Assembly (NCBI GenBank): GCA_029961685.1
Contig: JARWKL010000012.1
Span: 4,627,807-4,691,806, forward strand
Origin: Aristolochia californica
Lineage: Eukaryota; Streptophyta; Magnoliopsida; Piperales; Aristolochiaceae
Length of the DNA: 64,000 bases
Direction: 5' to 3'
Shown one piece after another: positions 1-12,050 of the stretch (within the stretch, counting starts at the first letter, position 1; every line of letters starts with the position of its first letter). The position numbers and the translations under genes are program-made. Below the pieces are notes generated by a model. It was given only the letters and a program-made list of their open reading frames with translations. It did not search any database and had not been told where the DNA came from.

Positions 1-382
1 GTCCATGTACAACTAACCTTAGGACTCCTAATTACATTCGAACTAAAGATAAGCCTATTATGATAAGATTACATTATCTATTTAAGAATCTAATTTAACT
101 CAACTACAAACACCTTCTTTAAGGACGTGAATCAAGCTAGAGAGCTAGCTCTTGGTCTTATCTTGTGGATCCCACTTGATCTTCCAACTCATGTAGATAG
201 AGATACCAGCTCGTGGTATCTTTGTGGGTCCAACTTGATCTTCAAATCTTCTATTTAATTCCAGCACATGTTCCTTATCTCTTAACTAGAGCCACTTTGT
301 ATGAGAACTCCTGTTGACACCTCTTGAGCTCATGGTGTGTCCCACTAGCTTGTGGGGCCATGGTGGGTCCCACATTATAACA
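1..382 (-). repeat. 3' LTR of element A (partial)
   Basis: Matches 4913-5273 over its whole length with scattered substitutions and small indels. It ends in TAACA, followed by CTCCCCTTCAAG, the complement of the polypurine tract. The sequence contains GTGGGTCCCAC at 363-373. Confidence 0.9.
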
Positions 383-397
383 CTCCCCTTCAAGTTG

Positions 398-1855
398 GGG
401 GTGAGAAAACATCGTAGAAGCCCAGGTTGCTGCAAATGTTGGACAAATTTTTATGAGTGACTGGTTTGGTCAAAATGTCTGCAACCTAGTTTTGTGAAGA
501 TACATACTGAAGAGATAAGATGCCAGTAGTGAATTTTACTTGTATTTCTATATGCTTTGTTCTCTCATGGAAGAATGGATTTGATGTAATGTGAATTGTA
601 ACCTGATTATCGCAATATAGATTCATAGGAGATTATTTGTAAAATCCCAGTTCAGTTAGGAGAGATCTGATCTATAGGAGTTCATTGACCGTGTGTACCA
701 TGGCTCTATACTTTGCTTCTGTACTAGACCTTGCAACTACATTCTATTTCTTTCTCCTCTATGTAACGAAGTTTCCTCCAACCATCGTACAATATCCTGA
801 AGTAAATTTTCTATCATCCAGGGATCCGGCCCAGTCTGCATATGAGAATCCTTCGATGTTGAAGTGTCTATGATTTTAATAGAGGAGCCCTCTTCCTGGT
901 GCTCCTTTTAGATATCGTAATATATGTTCTAGTGCTTGCCAATGACTGAGGTGCGGTTTGTGCATATATTAACTTACCACACTGACTGCATATGAAATAT
1001 CTGGCCTCGTTACGCAGAAATAAATAAGTTTTCCCACCAATCTTTGATATTTTCCAACATCCACTTCTTCTCCAATACCTGCACATAATTTTTTATTCGA
1101 GTCCATAGGAATTTCTGCTGGTCTACATCCCAACATTCTGGTCTCCTCTAGTAGGTCAAGGACATACTTCCTTTGAGATAATATAATTCCATGTCTGGAT
1201 TGTAGTACTTCAATACCCAAAAATATTTGAGCAGTCCGAGATCCATTGTCTTGAGTTCAGTACATATCCTTTCTTTTGTCTTTTGGATGCCGTCGGGATC
1301 ACTGTCAGTTATAATAATGTCATCAAACTATACGACTAGAATTACCTTGCTCTTCGGTGTGCCTTTAATAAAGACAAAGTGATCTCCAGAGCATCTGTGA
1401 AATTCGGCCGGTATGAGTGCTTGGCTAAAATTTTCAAACCTTGCATGAGGTGACTATTTGAAACCATAAATATATTTTTTTAGTCGACACACAGACTACC
1501 CCTCAACCACATACCCAGGTGGTTGCTGTGTATAAATTTCCTCCGTTATATCCCCATTTAGAAAAGAATTTATGACATCAAGTTGATAGACCTGCTAGGA
1601 AGAGTTAGCTACCAGAGATAATAACAAACATACAGAGTTTAATTTAGCCACTAGAGAGAAATTTTCTGCATAATCAATACCATAACATTGTGTATAGCCT
1701 TTAGCAACAACGCGAGCTTTCAACCGAGCCACGGACCCATCCGGATTGTGTTTCATCATAAATACCCATTTGCAATCGATGGGTTTCTTATCTAAAGGAA
1801 GTGGGACTACAGCCCATGTCTAATTTTAATAAAGGGCATGCATTTCTTCATCTAT
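398..1855 (-). pseudogene. Element A reverse transcriptase-RNase H, degraded
   Basis: The frames in order carry copia RT landmarks: [43 protein letters not shown] and a TRPDISYAVSVVS block near 970. An RNase H remnant (ILRYLKGAP, then DWAGS) follows. Several stops and frameshifts interrupt it. The YVDD region reads FDDII after a stop. RT and RNase H copy element RNA into DNA in cytoplasmic particles. This copy cannot make the protein. Confidence 0.85.
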
Positions 1856-2441
1856 AACGGAAGAGGGTAACCGGTTTATAAGGAAACATGCGGTAAGAAC
1901 TGCATGCGGCCAATAAAAGTATGGAACTTGCGTGGCATATAGTAAATCGCGAGGTACCTCATGAATATGACGGTTCTTCCATTCGGCTACACCATTTTGT
2001 CGAGGGTTGTAGGCACATGATGTCTGATGAATAATGCCATGTTTTTGACAAAACAAGTCAAGATCTTTGGATGTGTATTCTTTGGCATTATCCTACCGTA
2101 GGACTTTAATTTTTTGCCCAAACTAAGTGAGTACCATTGCATGAAAAGATTTAAATATCAATGGTATTTTAGAACACTCTTTAAACAAAAATAACCTAGT
2201 GGTACGAGTGAAGTCATCAATGAATATAATAAAGTATTTTACTTGAGAAATGTTGGAGACACTCAGGGGTCCCCAGACATCAGTATGAATTAACGAAAAA
2301 GGAGAGACACTTTTAATTTCTAGACGAGATTAGTATGTAGACCTTTGATGTTTACTCATTTGACATTCTTCATAATGACGGTTCGACTGTGCTTTAGGAA
2401 AAATATGATGAAGAGATTGGGCGGACGGATGTCCAACCTGG
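1856..2441 (-). pseudogene. Element A integrase, C-terminally deleted
   Basis: IHTDVWGP, an IDDFTRTT block and PRQNGVAEWKNRH represent the D, D and E regions of a copia integrase core. An in-frame stop precedes the second Asp (DNAKEY). After INRLPSSV the sequence jumps directly to DEEMHALY of the RT domain. Related element B has about 0.6 kb between these motifs, so an internal deletion removed the integrase C-terminus and the linker. Confidence 0.85.
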
Positions 2442-3086
2442 TTATGCCATATCAGTGTTGCACATGGATGCAGTATTTATTTGTGGCACATCCAGGTGGT
2501 AGAGCCCCCCTTGTTCACGGCCTCCACCAATCACCTGCTTCGTTGTAAGATCCTGAAACACACATGAAGTTGGTGAGAAAGTGATAGAGCAATTAAAATG
2601 TTTGGTCAGCTGACTAACCGATAAAATATTCAAAGGGAAAGTAGGAACAAAAAGGATATCAGTGAGCGGAAGTGATGGTGTAACAGAAGTGGATACTTTC
2701 CCTTGAACTTTAGTTTGAGAACCATCAGCAATGGTAAAAAATTTATGTGAAAGACATGGAGAAACTGAGTATAGTAGATGTCTGTGACCTGTAAGATGCT
2801 TGGGGGCTCCTACGTCACCTACCATGGATGAAGAGGAGGCAAAAAACATACATGAAGCGGTGGTGGCAGCGGTTGATGAAGAAGTACTTGGGGAGGACCC
2901 CTTGATGGTCTTCATTTTTTGGAATAGTTCATAGTCTTCATCAGTAAAAGTATGTTTTGCAGTTGTTGTGGTAGACTGCTCTACTTTTGTATCACTCACT
3001 AAGGCTTGGGTAGCCTTATTCTCATTAGATTTATAGCATCTTTCATGAGAGTGGCTCAATCTGCCACATATAGAGTGTTCTTTCAT
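2442..3086 (-). pseudogene. Element A zinc knuckle, protease and GAG-pre region
   Basis: Open for 214 codons. It begins near a CCHC remnant (ICGRLSHSHERC). A Ser/Thr-rich linker leads to the aspartic protease region, where the usual DSGASKHLTG reads GDVGAPKHLTG, so the catalytic DSG triad is altered. LPLTDILFVPTFPLN and LLSVSQLTKHFNC-like blocks follow, as in copia elements. The polyprotein frame does not connect to gag on one side or integrase on the other. Confidence 0.8.
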
Positions 3087-3887
3087 ATGAAATCATGTGT
3101 CTCTAGTGCAGCCATATCCCTTACAATGGGTGCATTCCTTCCCATCTGTTCGATCAAAACCAGTCCTTCCACCTCTTCCTCTTCCTCCTCTATAAAATCT
3201 ACCTCAGCTTCGGCCTTGGTTAGATGGTGTCCCCTTATGTCCAGACTACATAGAGGAGGATATTTTAGTCATAGAGGGAGAAGCGTCTGAATACGAAAAA
3301 GTATATCATATACATCATCAAAAGTGGGAACCGCGGAAGAGCTGGTGAGTTTTAGCAACTTCAAGATGCAGTTTGATGTTAGCAAGGCATATGGCAGTTA
3401 TCAAGGCCTCTTTTTGTTTATCTTGGACAGAGATATCTGTAGAGGTTGGTTGGGCAAACTTCCATTCTTGAAGAAAGCCACAAAAGTGGGCCAAATATTC
3501 ATGTATATTGTCTCCTTGTTTGGTGGTAAGCATCCGTTGTAAAATATCATATAGCCTTTGTAAGTTGTCAGAGGTTGAATACAACTTGGTGCATGTCTCC
3601 CGAATTTGTTTAGCCGTCTCTAAATGAATGACATTATTGGAGACATATTCTTCCATACTGTTGATAAGCCAACTAATAACCAATGTATCCTCCTTTAACC
3701 ATTTGGTATAGAATATATCATCTTCATCAATATGTGGTCCACGGTTGGTGAGATGACCAACTAGGTCCTTCGTGATAAGAAACCGATGAATCGATGTGGA
3801 CCAGTTCGTAAAATTTTATACCCCTCGTAAGGGTATAGTGGTGATTCTGAGTATGTCACTCTTGTGACTCATATCATCTTCAGCCAT
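3087..3887 (-). pseudogene. Element A gag (capsid part)
   Basis: The start is ATG at 3885-3887 (MAEDDMSHKSDILRITTIP), the same as in elements B and F. Capsid motifs FLITKDLVGHLT, VISWLINSMEEYVSNNVIHLE and DNIHEYLAHF follow. There is a stop where relatives read GVSNF, and the Gly/Arg-rich C-terminus is frameshifted. Gag forms the virus-like particle that packages element RNA. Confidence 0.8.
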
Positions 3888-4252
3888 AGTAGGTAAATCA
3901 AGTAAAATTGTTCTCCAATCAAGTAATCAAAATATGACCAAGTGGAAGACATATTCTTCCATACTGTTGATAAGCCAACTAATAACCAATGTATCCTCCT
4001 TTAACCATTTGGTATAGAATATATCATCTTCATCAATATGTGGTCCACGATTGGTGAGATGACCAACTAGGTCCTATGTGATAAGAAATCGACGAACCGA
4101 TGTGGACCAGTTCATAAAATTTTATGCCCCCCGTAAGGGTATAGTGATCATTCTGAGTATGTCACTTTTGTGACTCATATCATCTTCAGCCATAGTAGGA
4201 AAATAAAGTAAAACTAGTTCTCCAATCAAGTATTCAAAATATGACCAAGTGG
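3641..4252. repeat. 306-bp tandem duplication of gag start
   Basis: The segment beginning AGACATATTCTTCC at 3641 recurs at 3947, and the similarity runs to about 4252. Two head-to-tail copies therefore include the gag start codon and the first 80 or so codons. The copies differ at a modest number of positions; one carries the in-frame stop, the other does not. Elements B, C and F have a single copy. Confidence 0.85.
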
Positions 4253-4695
4253 AAGGCTTTAACCAACTTGGTTAATGGAGATGCTTAGCATAAAAGCTAA
4301 GTAAATAATTTTAATTGATAATTACTCAAGGCTCAATATTATCCTTCTTTATCTGGGAATCATTTTGCCACAAATTTACAAAAAAAAATCCAATATGCAC
4401 TGGTCTCGATCACAGTATTGTCCAAACCGACAAAAACTACCTTGATAATCTCTTCTTATTAAAGATAATCCAAGATGCATATGTTGTCATAATTTCATAA
4501 GATGAAAGCATACCTTAGGACATCTATAAACCACTTCTTAATACCAAAAACCAGTAGCATAAATTTAATAATATGAGAAATAAATATTTATCCCACGAGC
4601 TTCAATCTTGCTTGATAAGGAGTCTTCTATGAGCAACTTTTAATCATATCTTCATAGAGCATAATGGGGATCCTAAATTGGTAGCTCTGATACCA
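4253..4695 (-). other. Element A untranslated leader and primer-binding site
   Basis: AT-rich leader without coding signal. At 4684-4695 it carries GCTCTGATACCA, the complement of TGGTATCAGAGC, the usual plant primer-binding site for initiator tRNA-Met. It lies directly against the 5' LTR. Confidence 0.85.
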
Positions 4696-5273
4696 TGTTG
4701 AATTTGGGACCCCATGAATAATACCTCGAGGAAGAGGAGATAGACAGAAAAAATAGAAAAAGAGAAAAGCTACCAGGTAGAGAGAGAAGAGAAGGAAAAT
4801 AAGAGAGATTATATAGAGAGAACTTCACACAAGAGAGGAGAAAAAAAGAAGTAACTTGCTTGAATAATTCCGAGTTAAAATCACCTCTATTTATAGTTGA
4901 GGAGGTGATAGAGTCCATGTAAAACTAACCTTAGGACTCCTAATTACATTCTAACTAGAACTCTCTTAGATAAGCCTATTATGATAAGATTACATTATCT
5001 ATTTAAGAGACTAAATTAACTCAACTACAAACACCTTCTTTAAGGACGTGAATCAAGCTAGAGAGCCAGATCTTGGTCTTATCTTGTGTCCCACATGATC
5101 TTCCAGCTCATGTAGATAAAGATACCAGCTCGTGGTATCTTTGTGGGTCTGACTTGATCTTCAAATCTTCTATTTAATTTCAGAACATGTTCCTTATCTC
5201 TTAACCAGAGCCACTTTGTATGAGGACTCTTGTTGACACATCTCGAGCTCATGGTGGGTCCCACATTGTAACA
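4696..5273 (-). repeat. 5' LTR of element A
   Basis: 578 bp with TGTTG at one end and TAACA at the other. On the minus strand it has a TATAAATAG box at 4887-4895. GTGGGTCCCAC occurs at 5254-5264, in the U3 part. It is flanked by the primer-binding site at 4684-4695 and by element E at 5274. Confidence 0.9.
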
Positions 5274-6674
5274 GGGCCATGTTGATTCCTTTGCTATTGT
5301 GGCCTATGCAGCACAAGGGAAAGATAAGGGTCAGGACATGAGTTTTGTCCAGAGCTTTCACTGTAATGATTTTGGTCATTTTGCTTGGGAATGCCCAAAT
5401 AAGTCCTGTAACAACTAGAAACCGGGTCATTTCATCATTTCTTTTCCTACTGGCCCTAAAAGGAAGAAGGGTACTGCTTATCATGCCTCCATGTTTTACT
5501 TCTAGTTTTGCTACATTGCCTGCTGCAGTCCCAGTTACTCCGACTCCTATTCCTGTAGCCTCCACAAACCCGAACACACTCACCCCTGAAATGGTACAAC
5601 AGATGATCATCTCTTCTTTTTCTACTTTGGGGCTCTCAGGTAAGCATAAAGTCTTTGCTCAGCCATGTAATTTTGACTCCGGAGCTTCTAACCATATGAC
5701 TAAAAATGTTGTGTCTCTTTCCAATGTCCGACTGTATGATGGAAATCTAAAAATCAACATTGCTGATGGCAGCTCTCTACGTATCAGTGATGTTGGTGAT
5801 CTTTCTCCTACCTTAGCTGATGTTTTTGTTTCTCCTGACTTGTCCACAAATCTTCTTTCTATTGGTCAATTGGTTGATCAAAATTGTAATGTTCAGTTCT
5901 CTCGCTCTGGTTGTGTTGTGCAGGATCAATCATCAGGGAAGGTGATCGTGAAGGGGCCTAAAGTGGGATGACTATTTCCACTTGAAGTCTTTCTCTCTAC
6001 CATTATTCTTCATGCTCCTTTACTTTCCTTTTCATGTAATGTTGTTGGTTCTGGCACTAAGATGTCACATAAACGTCTAGGCCACCTAAACTCTGATGTT
6101 CTTCGTACAATGTTTTTCTGGTTTATTAGGAAGTACAACATGTTTTTCTCTTGATTTTTATTTTGATTGTTCTTCATGCAAACTTGGCAAAAGTAAGGTT
6201 CTACCTTTTTCTCATCATGCATATCATGCCTCACATTATTTTAATATTATTCATAGTGATGTTTGGGGAATTGCTCATATTGTCTGTCATGCGCATAATA
6301 AGTACTTTGTTACCTTTATAGATGACTTCAGTCATTTTACTTGGGTCTACTTCCTATGGGCTAAGTCTAAAGTTTTCGTATTATTTAAGCGCTTACTTGC
6401 GCTTCTTGAGATTCAAGTCTCAGCCCACATTAAGGTATTATGCTCTGATTCTGGAGGCGAGTACATGTCTAATAAGTTTCAGGACTTTCTTCAGAGCAAA
6501 GCTATCATCTCTCAGCAATCTGGTCCCTCGACACCGCAACAAAATGGAGTTACTGAGCAGAATAATCGTCATCTTCTTGATATGGTATGAAATATTTTAT
6601 TTGAATCATTTATTCGTCCCCATTTTTTGGTGTGAAGCGCCTTCTACTTTGGTTCAATTAATCAACCACCTGCC
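5274..6674 (+). pseudogene. Copia E, left piece: zinc knuckle, protease, integrase
   Basis: Interior of a plus-strand copia element. A CCHC knuckle remnant (CNDFGHFAWEC) comes first, then a protease core FDSGASNHMT, GAG-pre (HKRLGHLNSDVL, DCSSCKLGKSK) and an integrase core with IHSDVWG, CSDSGGEY and PQQNGVTEQNNRH. The D, D and E regions are present, but stops and shifts break the frame near 5405, 5970, 6150 and 6590. It stops inside INHLP, where element R is inserted. It resumes at 34549 and is the same family as R. Its 5' LTR and gag start are not in the window. Confidence 0.85.
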
Positions 6675-6921
6675 AGTCAAAAGTGTTGCTGGAGAGTGCA
6701 GAAAAGATCAATAAAGATGCCTGACGGAACAACCAAAAATGAGACTCTTAAAAATAGGATAATGTCCTCCTCTTTCCTTTCTCTTTTCTATTTAAAAATA
6801 AGATTAGGTTTAGATTACACAAGACAGCCCATGGGCTTAATTACAATCTAACCCATATAACTTATATACATGTAAATATCTAAACAACTAACATTAATAC
6901 AAATTCCAAAATATGGTAACA
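6675..6921 (-). repeat. 3' LTR of element R
   Basis: About 247 bp, matching 34294-34548 nearly throughout (GGAGAGTGCAG, CTTTCCTTTCTCTTTTCTAT, TACACAAGACAGCCCATGGG). The outer end reads AGTCAAA instead of TGTCAAA. The inner end GGTAACA is followed by TCCCCCCTCAAATTG, the complement of a polypurine tract. Confidence 0.88.
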
Positions 6922-7284
6922 TCCCCCCTCAAATTGATGCGAGTAAGTCAACCAGCAACAATTTGTCAACCAGAAAATTATGGCGGTGTTGAGTCATGGC
7001 TTTGGTGAAGATATCAGCCACTTGGAGATCCAAAGAGATGTGAGGAAGAGATATAACTCGACGCTCCAAGGTGTCAATAGAATGACAATCAACCTGAATG
7101 TGCTTGGTGCATTCATGGAAAATAGGATTGGTAGCAATCTGAATAGCACTAGTGTTATCATCATGAAGGAGTGTCGAGGTGGTCTATGGAAACTCAAGTT
7201 CTGCAAGGAGACTGCGAAGCCATATAATTTCAAACACGCAGTGGACATGGCTTGATACTCTACCTTAATAGATGACTTGGACAC
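6922..7284 (-). pseudogene. Element R RNase H, C-terminal piece
   Basis: On the minus strand this reads VSKSSIKVEYQAMSTAC, the equivalent of the copia RNase H motif SRSSAEAEYRAMA, followed by decayed C-terminal sequence down to the polypurine tract. It is cut after SVSKSS by insertion of B at 7285. The upstream half (CPDTRRSTTGWCIFFGG) lies at 29935-30050, across the nested insertion. Removing B plus one GACAC rejoins them. Confidence 0.85.
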
Positions 7285-7891
7285 TGTTGAATTAAGGATC
7301 CCTTTTCCATAATTTCGAGCAAGAGAAAGAAGAAAGAAAAAAGAAGAAAGGGAAGAAGAGCTCTCGGATAGAGAGAAGAAAAAATAAAAGAGAAAAGAGA
7401 GGTGACGCCAAGCAAAGAGAAAAAGAGAGAGAGAGTAACTTGAGAATGAGATGTGCAACTTGATGTATTCTGAATTACAACACTCTATTTATAGTAGAGG
7501 AAGAGGTAGAGTCCTATACAAGTAGCCTTTCAATCCTAATTACATTCCAACTCTAACTCTCTAAGATAAGTTTATTCAAACCAATCTACTAGAAGACTAA
7601 TATGAGTTGAACTAGAACTCTTTCTTCATTCACGTGAATATAAGGGAGGAGACTAGCTCGTGGCTTTATCCTTGTGGGTCCCTCATGATCTTCCAGCTCA
7701 TCTTAATAAGGTTGACAGCTCGTAAGATATTTGTGGGTGTCACTTGATCTTCAAGTCTTCTAACTCATTTCAGCTTATGTTTCTTAATTCCTTAACTCAT
7801 GCATGCTTGGGTGAAGACTCTTCTTGGTGTCCCATGTCCTCAATGTGGGTCCCACCAGCTTGATCACCATGGTGGGTCCCACATTGTAACA
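7285..7891 (-). repeat. 3' LTR of element B
   Basis: 607 bp running TGTTGAATT to TGTAACA, followed by CTCCCCCTCAAG (polypurine tract complement). Two perfect GTGGGTCCCAC copies lie at 7845-7855 and 7872-7882. It matches the interrupted right LTR. Confidence 0.93.
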
Positions 7892-7898
7892 CTCCCCC

Positions 7899-9496
7899 TC
7901 AAGCTAGGGGTGAGAAGACATATAAAATTCCCAGCTTGCTGCATATGGTAGACATAATCTTGTGAGTGACCGGCTTGGTGAGAATATCTGCAACTTGACA
8001 TTGTGATGATATATGCTTCAGAGATAAGAAACCAGCTTGGAACTTTTCTTGTATAAAATGGCAATCTACTTCAATATGCTTTGTTCTTTCATGGAATACT
8101 GGATTTGATGTAATGTGTATTGTTGCTTGATTGTCACAATATAGATCTATTGAAGCTTCTTTGTAGAATCCCAATTCAGTGAGAAGAGATCTTATCCATA
8201 TGAGTTCAATTACAGTGTGTGCCATGGCTCTGTATTCTGCTTCTGCACTAGACCGTGGTACTACATTTTGCTTCTTGCTTTTCCATGTAACCAAATTCCC
8301 TCCAACCATCGTATAAAATCTCGAAAAAGATTTTCTGTCATCTGGGGATCCTGTCCTGTCTGCATCTGAGAATCCTTCGATGTTGACGTGACCATGGTTT
8401 TTATAGAGAAGCCCCCTTCTGGAGCTCCTTTCAGATATCGTAGTATTCTTTCAAGTGTTTGCCAATGACTAATTTGTGGCTTGTGCATGTGTTGACTTAC
8501 CACACTTACTGCATATGAAATATCTGGCCTTGTTAGACACAGGTAAATAAGTCATCCCACTAGTCTTTGATATTTCCCAATATCTACATCTTCTCCAGTG
8601 CCTCCACATAATTTTGTATTTGAGTCCATAGGAGTGTCTACTGGTTTGCATCCCATCATTTTTGTCTCCTCTAGTACATCAAGGGCATACTTCCTTTGGG
8701 ATAGCACAATCCCATATCTAAATTGTAAAACTTAAATACCCAAAAAATATTTGAGTAGTCCAAGATCCTTCAACTTGAATTTTTCACATATTTTCTCCTT
8801 TGTTTTCTGGATGCCCTCGAAACCACTCCCAGTTAAAATAATATCATCAAAAAATACAGCCAGAATAACCTTACCTCTCGGTGTATTTTCAATAAATACT
8901 GAGTGATCTCAAGAGTATCTGTGAAAGCCAGCCTGTATAACGGCTTGACTAAATTTCTCAAACCATGCCCGAGGGGACTGCTTTAGACCATATAAAGATT
9001 TTTTTAGGTGGCATACTGACTCCCCCTCAACCACATACCCAAGTGGTTGTTGCATGTAAATTTCTTCTTTAATATCACCATTAAGAAATGTATTTTTCAC
9101 ATCAAGTTGATATATCGGCCATGATGAATTGGCCGCCAGAGATATTAATACACATACCAAGTTCATTTTTGCCACTGGAGAGAAAATTTCTTCATAATCA
9201 ATTCCATAGCACTGAGTATAACCTTTGGCAACCAATCAAGCCTTTGGTCGTGCCATTGACCCATCCGGATTATGTTTGATAGTATAAACCTACTTGCAAC
9301 CAACGGGTCTTTTACCTGTGGGAAGAGGAACCAGTGACCATGTATGATTGTCATTAAGGGCCTTCATTTCTTCATCCATTGCTGCCTTCCACCCTGGATG
9401 TTGTAGAGCCTCCTCATAGGACTGTGGAATAGATATGGAGGAAATAGAAGAAAGAAACTGACAACATAAAGGTGAGAGGCAATGATGAGACGACAC
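7899..9496 (-). pseudogene. Element B reverse transcriptase-RNase H
   Basis: RT blocks in order are [55 protein letters not shown] and LKKSLYGLKQSPRAWFEKF. The RNase H end is well kept ([38 protein letters not shown]) and is open for 136 codons at 7899-8309. The YxDD region is damaged: it reads FFDDIILTG with flanking frame breaks. This is a non-functional remnant of the element's replication enzyme. Confidence 0.88.
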
Positions 9497-10588
9497 TAAA
9501 TTTGAAATGGGATGAGAAGTAGAAGGTCTAGTTCATGATCTAGGTTCTTTCGTTATAGCAATTGGACGAGTATCATATTGAGGGCTAAATATAACTGGTG
9601 ATGAAGGACTTACCTCTATTGGATCTGTTAACTCGGCAGGCGTGGTGTCAGCCACTTGATATGGTGGTTGAGTAATCTCTGTATAACGAGGCACAACCGG
9701 TCGAGGGTAACCTGGTACTGAGGACAGACCAGGAGGAGCACTATCAGAAAAAAATGAGGAGTCTTCAAAAAATGTTACATCCCTAGACAATAATAAACGT
9801 TGAAAAGTAGGACTATAACAAACATAACCCTTTTGAGTGCGAGATTATCCCAAAAATATACATTTGGTAGATTTAGGATCAAGTGTCCTATGTCTAGGCA
9901 ATGAATTATGAACAAAACAATGACATTCGTAGACTTTCAAAGGTAGTGAAAACGGATCATCATTTGGTAATAATCTAGAGTAAGGAGATTTATTACCAAG
10001 AACGGTAGATGGTAGACGATTTATAAGAAAGCAAGCCGTAAGGACTGCATGAGGCCAATAAAAGCATGGAACTTTCATGCCATATAATAACCCTCGAGCT
10101 ACCTCAAGAATATGATGATTTTTTAGTTCGGCTACACTGTTTTGTTGAGGAGTGTAGGTGCATGATGTCTAATGGATAATGCCATTTTCTAAAAAAAAAG
10201 AGTCAAGGTCTTTGGAAACATATTCTTTGGTATTATCAGACCAGAGAATTTTTATTTTATGACCAAATTGTGTGACTACCATAGTATTAAATGACTTAAA
10301 AATGAATGGTATATCAAAACGCTCCATAAATATAAACAAACAAGTTGTGCGAGTGAAATCATCAATAAATGTAATAAAATATTTTTCTTGAGAAATGTTG
10401 GAGACACTCAAGGGCTCCCAAACTTCATTATGAATTAAAGAAAATGGAGTAACACTTTTGACTTCTGAACAAGGAGAGTATGTACTCCTTTGATGTTTAC
10501 TCAATTGACAAACCTCACAATGAAATTCTGACCTTACTTGAAGAGAAGGAAACATATAATGAAGCGACTGTGTAGATGGATGTCCCAA
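9497..10588 (-). pseudogene. Element B integrase
   Basis: It contains HCEVCQLSKHQRSTYS (end of the zinc-binding part), IHNEVWEPL (relatives read IHTDVWGPL, so the first catalytic Asp is Glu), WSDNTKEY (second Asp), then YWPHAVLTACFLINRLPS and the C-terminal stretch SRDVTFFEDSSFFSD. Stops interrupt it near 9840, 10100 and 10168. Confidence 0.85.
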
Positions 10589-10609
10589 CCGATTCTGCCA
10601 TAAACATGT

Positions 10610-11130
10610 CTAATTTTCTGTGGTAGAAACCATATTTATTTTTGGCACGTCCAAGTAGAAAAGCCCCCCGTGTTCATGACCTCTACTAATCACCTGCTTC
10701 GTTATAAGATCCTGAAAGAAACTTGAAGTGGGTGAAAAGGTAGCAGAGCAATTAAAATATTTTTTCAGCTGACTAACAGATAATAGATTCAAAGGGAAAG
10801 TAGGAACAAAAAGAATATTAGTGAGCGGAAGTGATGGGTATGATAGAAGTGGAACCTTTCCCTTGGACTTTGGATTGAGAACCGTCACCTATGGTAACAA
10901 ATTTGTGTGAAAGACTCGGAGATAGAGAATGTAATAACTTTTTGTTACCTGTAAGATGCTCGGAGGCTCCTGAGTCAATTATCTAGGATGAAGATGAGGC
11001 AGATAGCATACCTGAAGCAATAGTGGCAGTAGTAGTTACGGAGGAACTAGGAGAAGAACCCAACATTGTCTTCATTTTCTAAAATAGTTCATTCTCTTCA
11101 TCAGTAAATTTTTTTTGTGTTGCTTTTCTT
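10610..11130 (-). pseudogene. Element B protease and GAG-pre linker
   Basis: LPLTNILFVPTFPLNLLSVS and FNCSATFSPTS, the conserved block after copia protease, are open over 92 codons. Upstream, near 10975, the protease active site region is broken by a stop just before DSGASEHLTG. Confidence 0.75.
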
Positions 11131-11141
11131 CTTTTGTACAC

Positions 11142-12050
11142 TTATAAAGGCTTGATTAGCCTTGTCAATTCTGACTGTCCATTGGCTTTATAGCATATTT
11201 CTTTATCATGGCCATATTGTCCATAATAAGTGCATGCCTTGTAATAGCAATGATCTATAGTGTGGCCAAATGTTTTACAACGAGTACATTCTTTTCCCTC
11301 TGCTCTGCCAACACCAATCCTTCCACCTCTTCCTCTACCTCCTCTATAACCTTTACCTTTGCCTCGACCGCAGTCAGATGATGATCCTCTATGATCGGAA
11401 TACATTGTGGATGATACTTCAGTAGTGGAGGAAGAAATGTCTAGATTACGAAGTAGTGTTGCACATACATCATCAAACTTGAGGATAGCAGAAGCACTCA
11501 AAAGTTGACTTTTGGCAATCTCAAGATGGGTTTTAACATTTGCAAGATAAATAGCAGTAATTAAGGCTTCCTTCTATTTGTCTTGGATAGAAATATTTGT
11601 GGTTGAAGGCTGAGCTAATTTCCACTCTTGAAGAAAACCTCTAAAGCGGGCCAAGTACTCATGGATATTTTCTCCTTGTTTAGTATTCAACATTCTTTGG
11701 AGAATATCATATGGTTTATGTAGAGTATCCGGGCAAGAGTATAGTTTAGCACATGTCTCCCAAATTTGTTTAGTAGTGTCAAGATGAATAACATTGTTGG
11801 AGACATGTTCTTTCATGCTATTGGTTAGCCAACTAATAACCAAAGTATAATTTTTCAACCATTTGTTATAAAAAAAAATATCATCTTCATCAATAGGTGG
11901 TCCTCGGGTGGTGAGGTGACCAAGTAGGTCTTTTGTTATAAGGAACCTCCTAACCGATGTGGACCAAGTCATAAAATTTGATACCCCACATAAGGGTATG
12001 GTGGTGATTCTCAGTATATCACCTTTGATATTCATATTCTCTTCAGCCAT
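11142..12050 (-). pseudogene. Element B gag with zinc knuckles
   Basis: Start MAEENMNIKGDILRITTIP at 12048-12050, matching A and F; an upstream in-frame ATG at 12107 also exists. Capsid motifs are FLITKDLLGHLTTRGPP, VISWLTNSMKEHVSNNV and ENIHEYLARFRGF. A stop follows QDK. The second part carries a Gly/Arg-rich stretch and two Cys/His clusters (CTRCKTFGHTIDHC and CTYYGQYGHDKEIC, the latter missing a Cys). Confidence 0.85.

Larger units (their letters stand above)
1..5273 (-). mobile_element. Copia LTR retrotransposon A (3' end cut by window)
   Basis: Ty1/copia-type element read on the minus strand. The order from right to left is 5' LTR, primer-binding site, gag, protease, integrase, reverse transcriptase, RNase H, polypurine tract, 3' LTR. 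The left LTR matches the right one but starts inside it, so about 217 bp lie outside the window and no target duplication can be read on that side. All reading frames are interrupted, and the integrase-RT junction is deleted. Its right edge abuts the interior of copia E, so A appears to have inserted into E. Confidence 0.9.

Noticed and set aside
6980..7255. 91-codon plus-strand frame
   Set aside because: It is the complement of the R RNase H C-terminus, whose motif VSKSSIKVEYQAM is recognisable on the minus strand.
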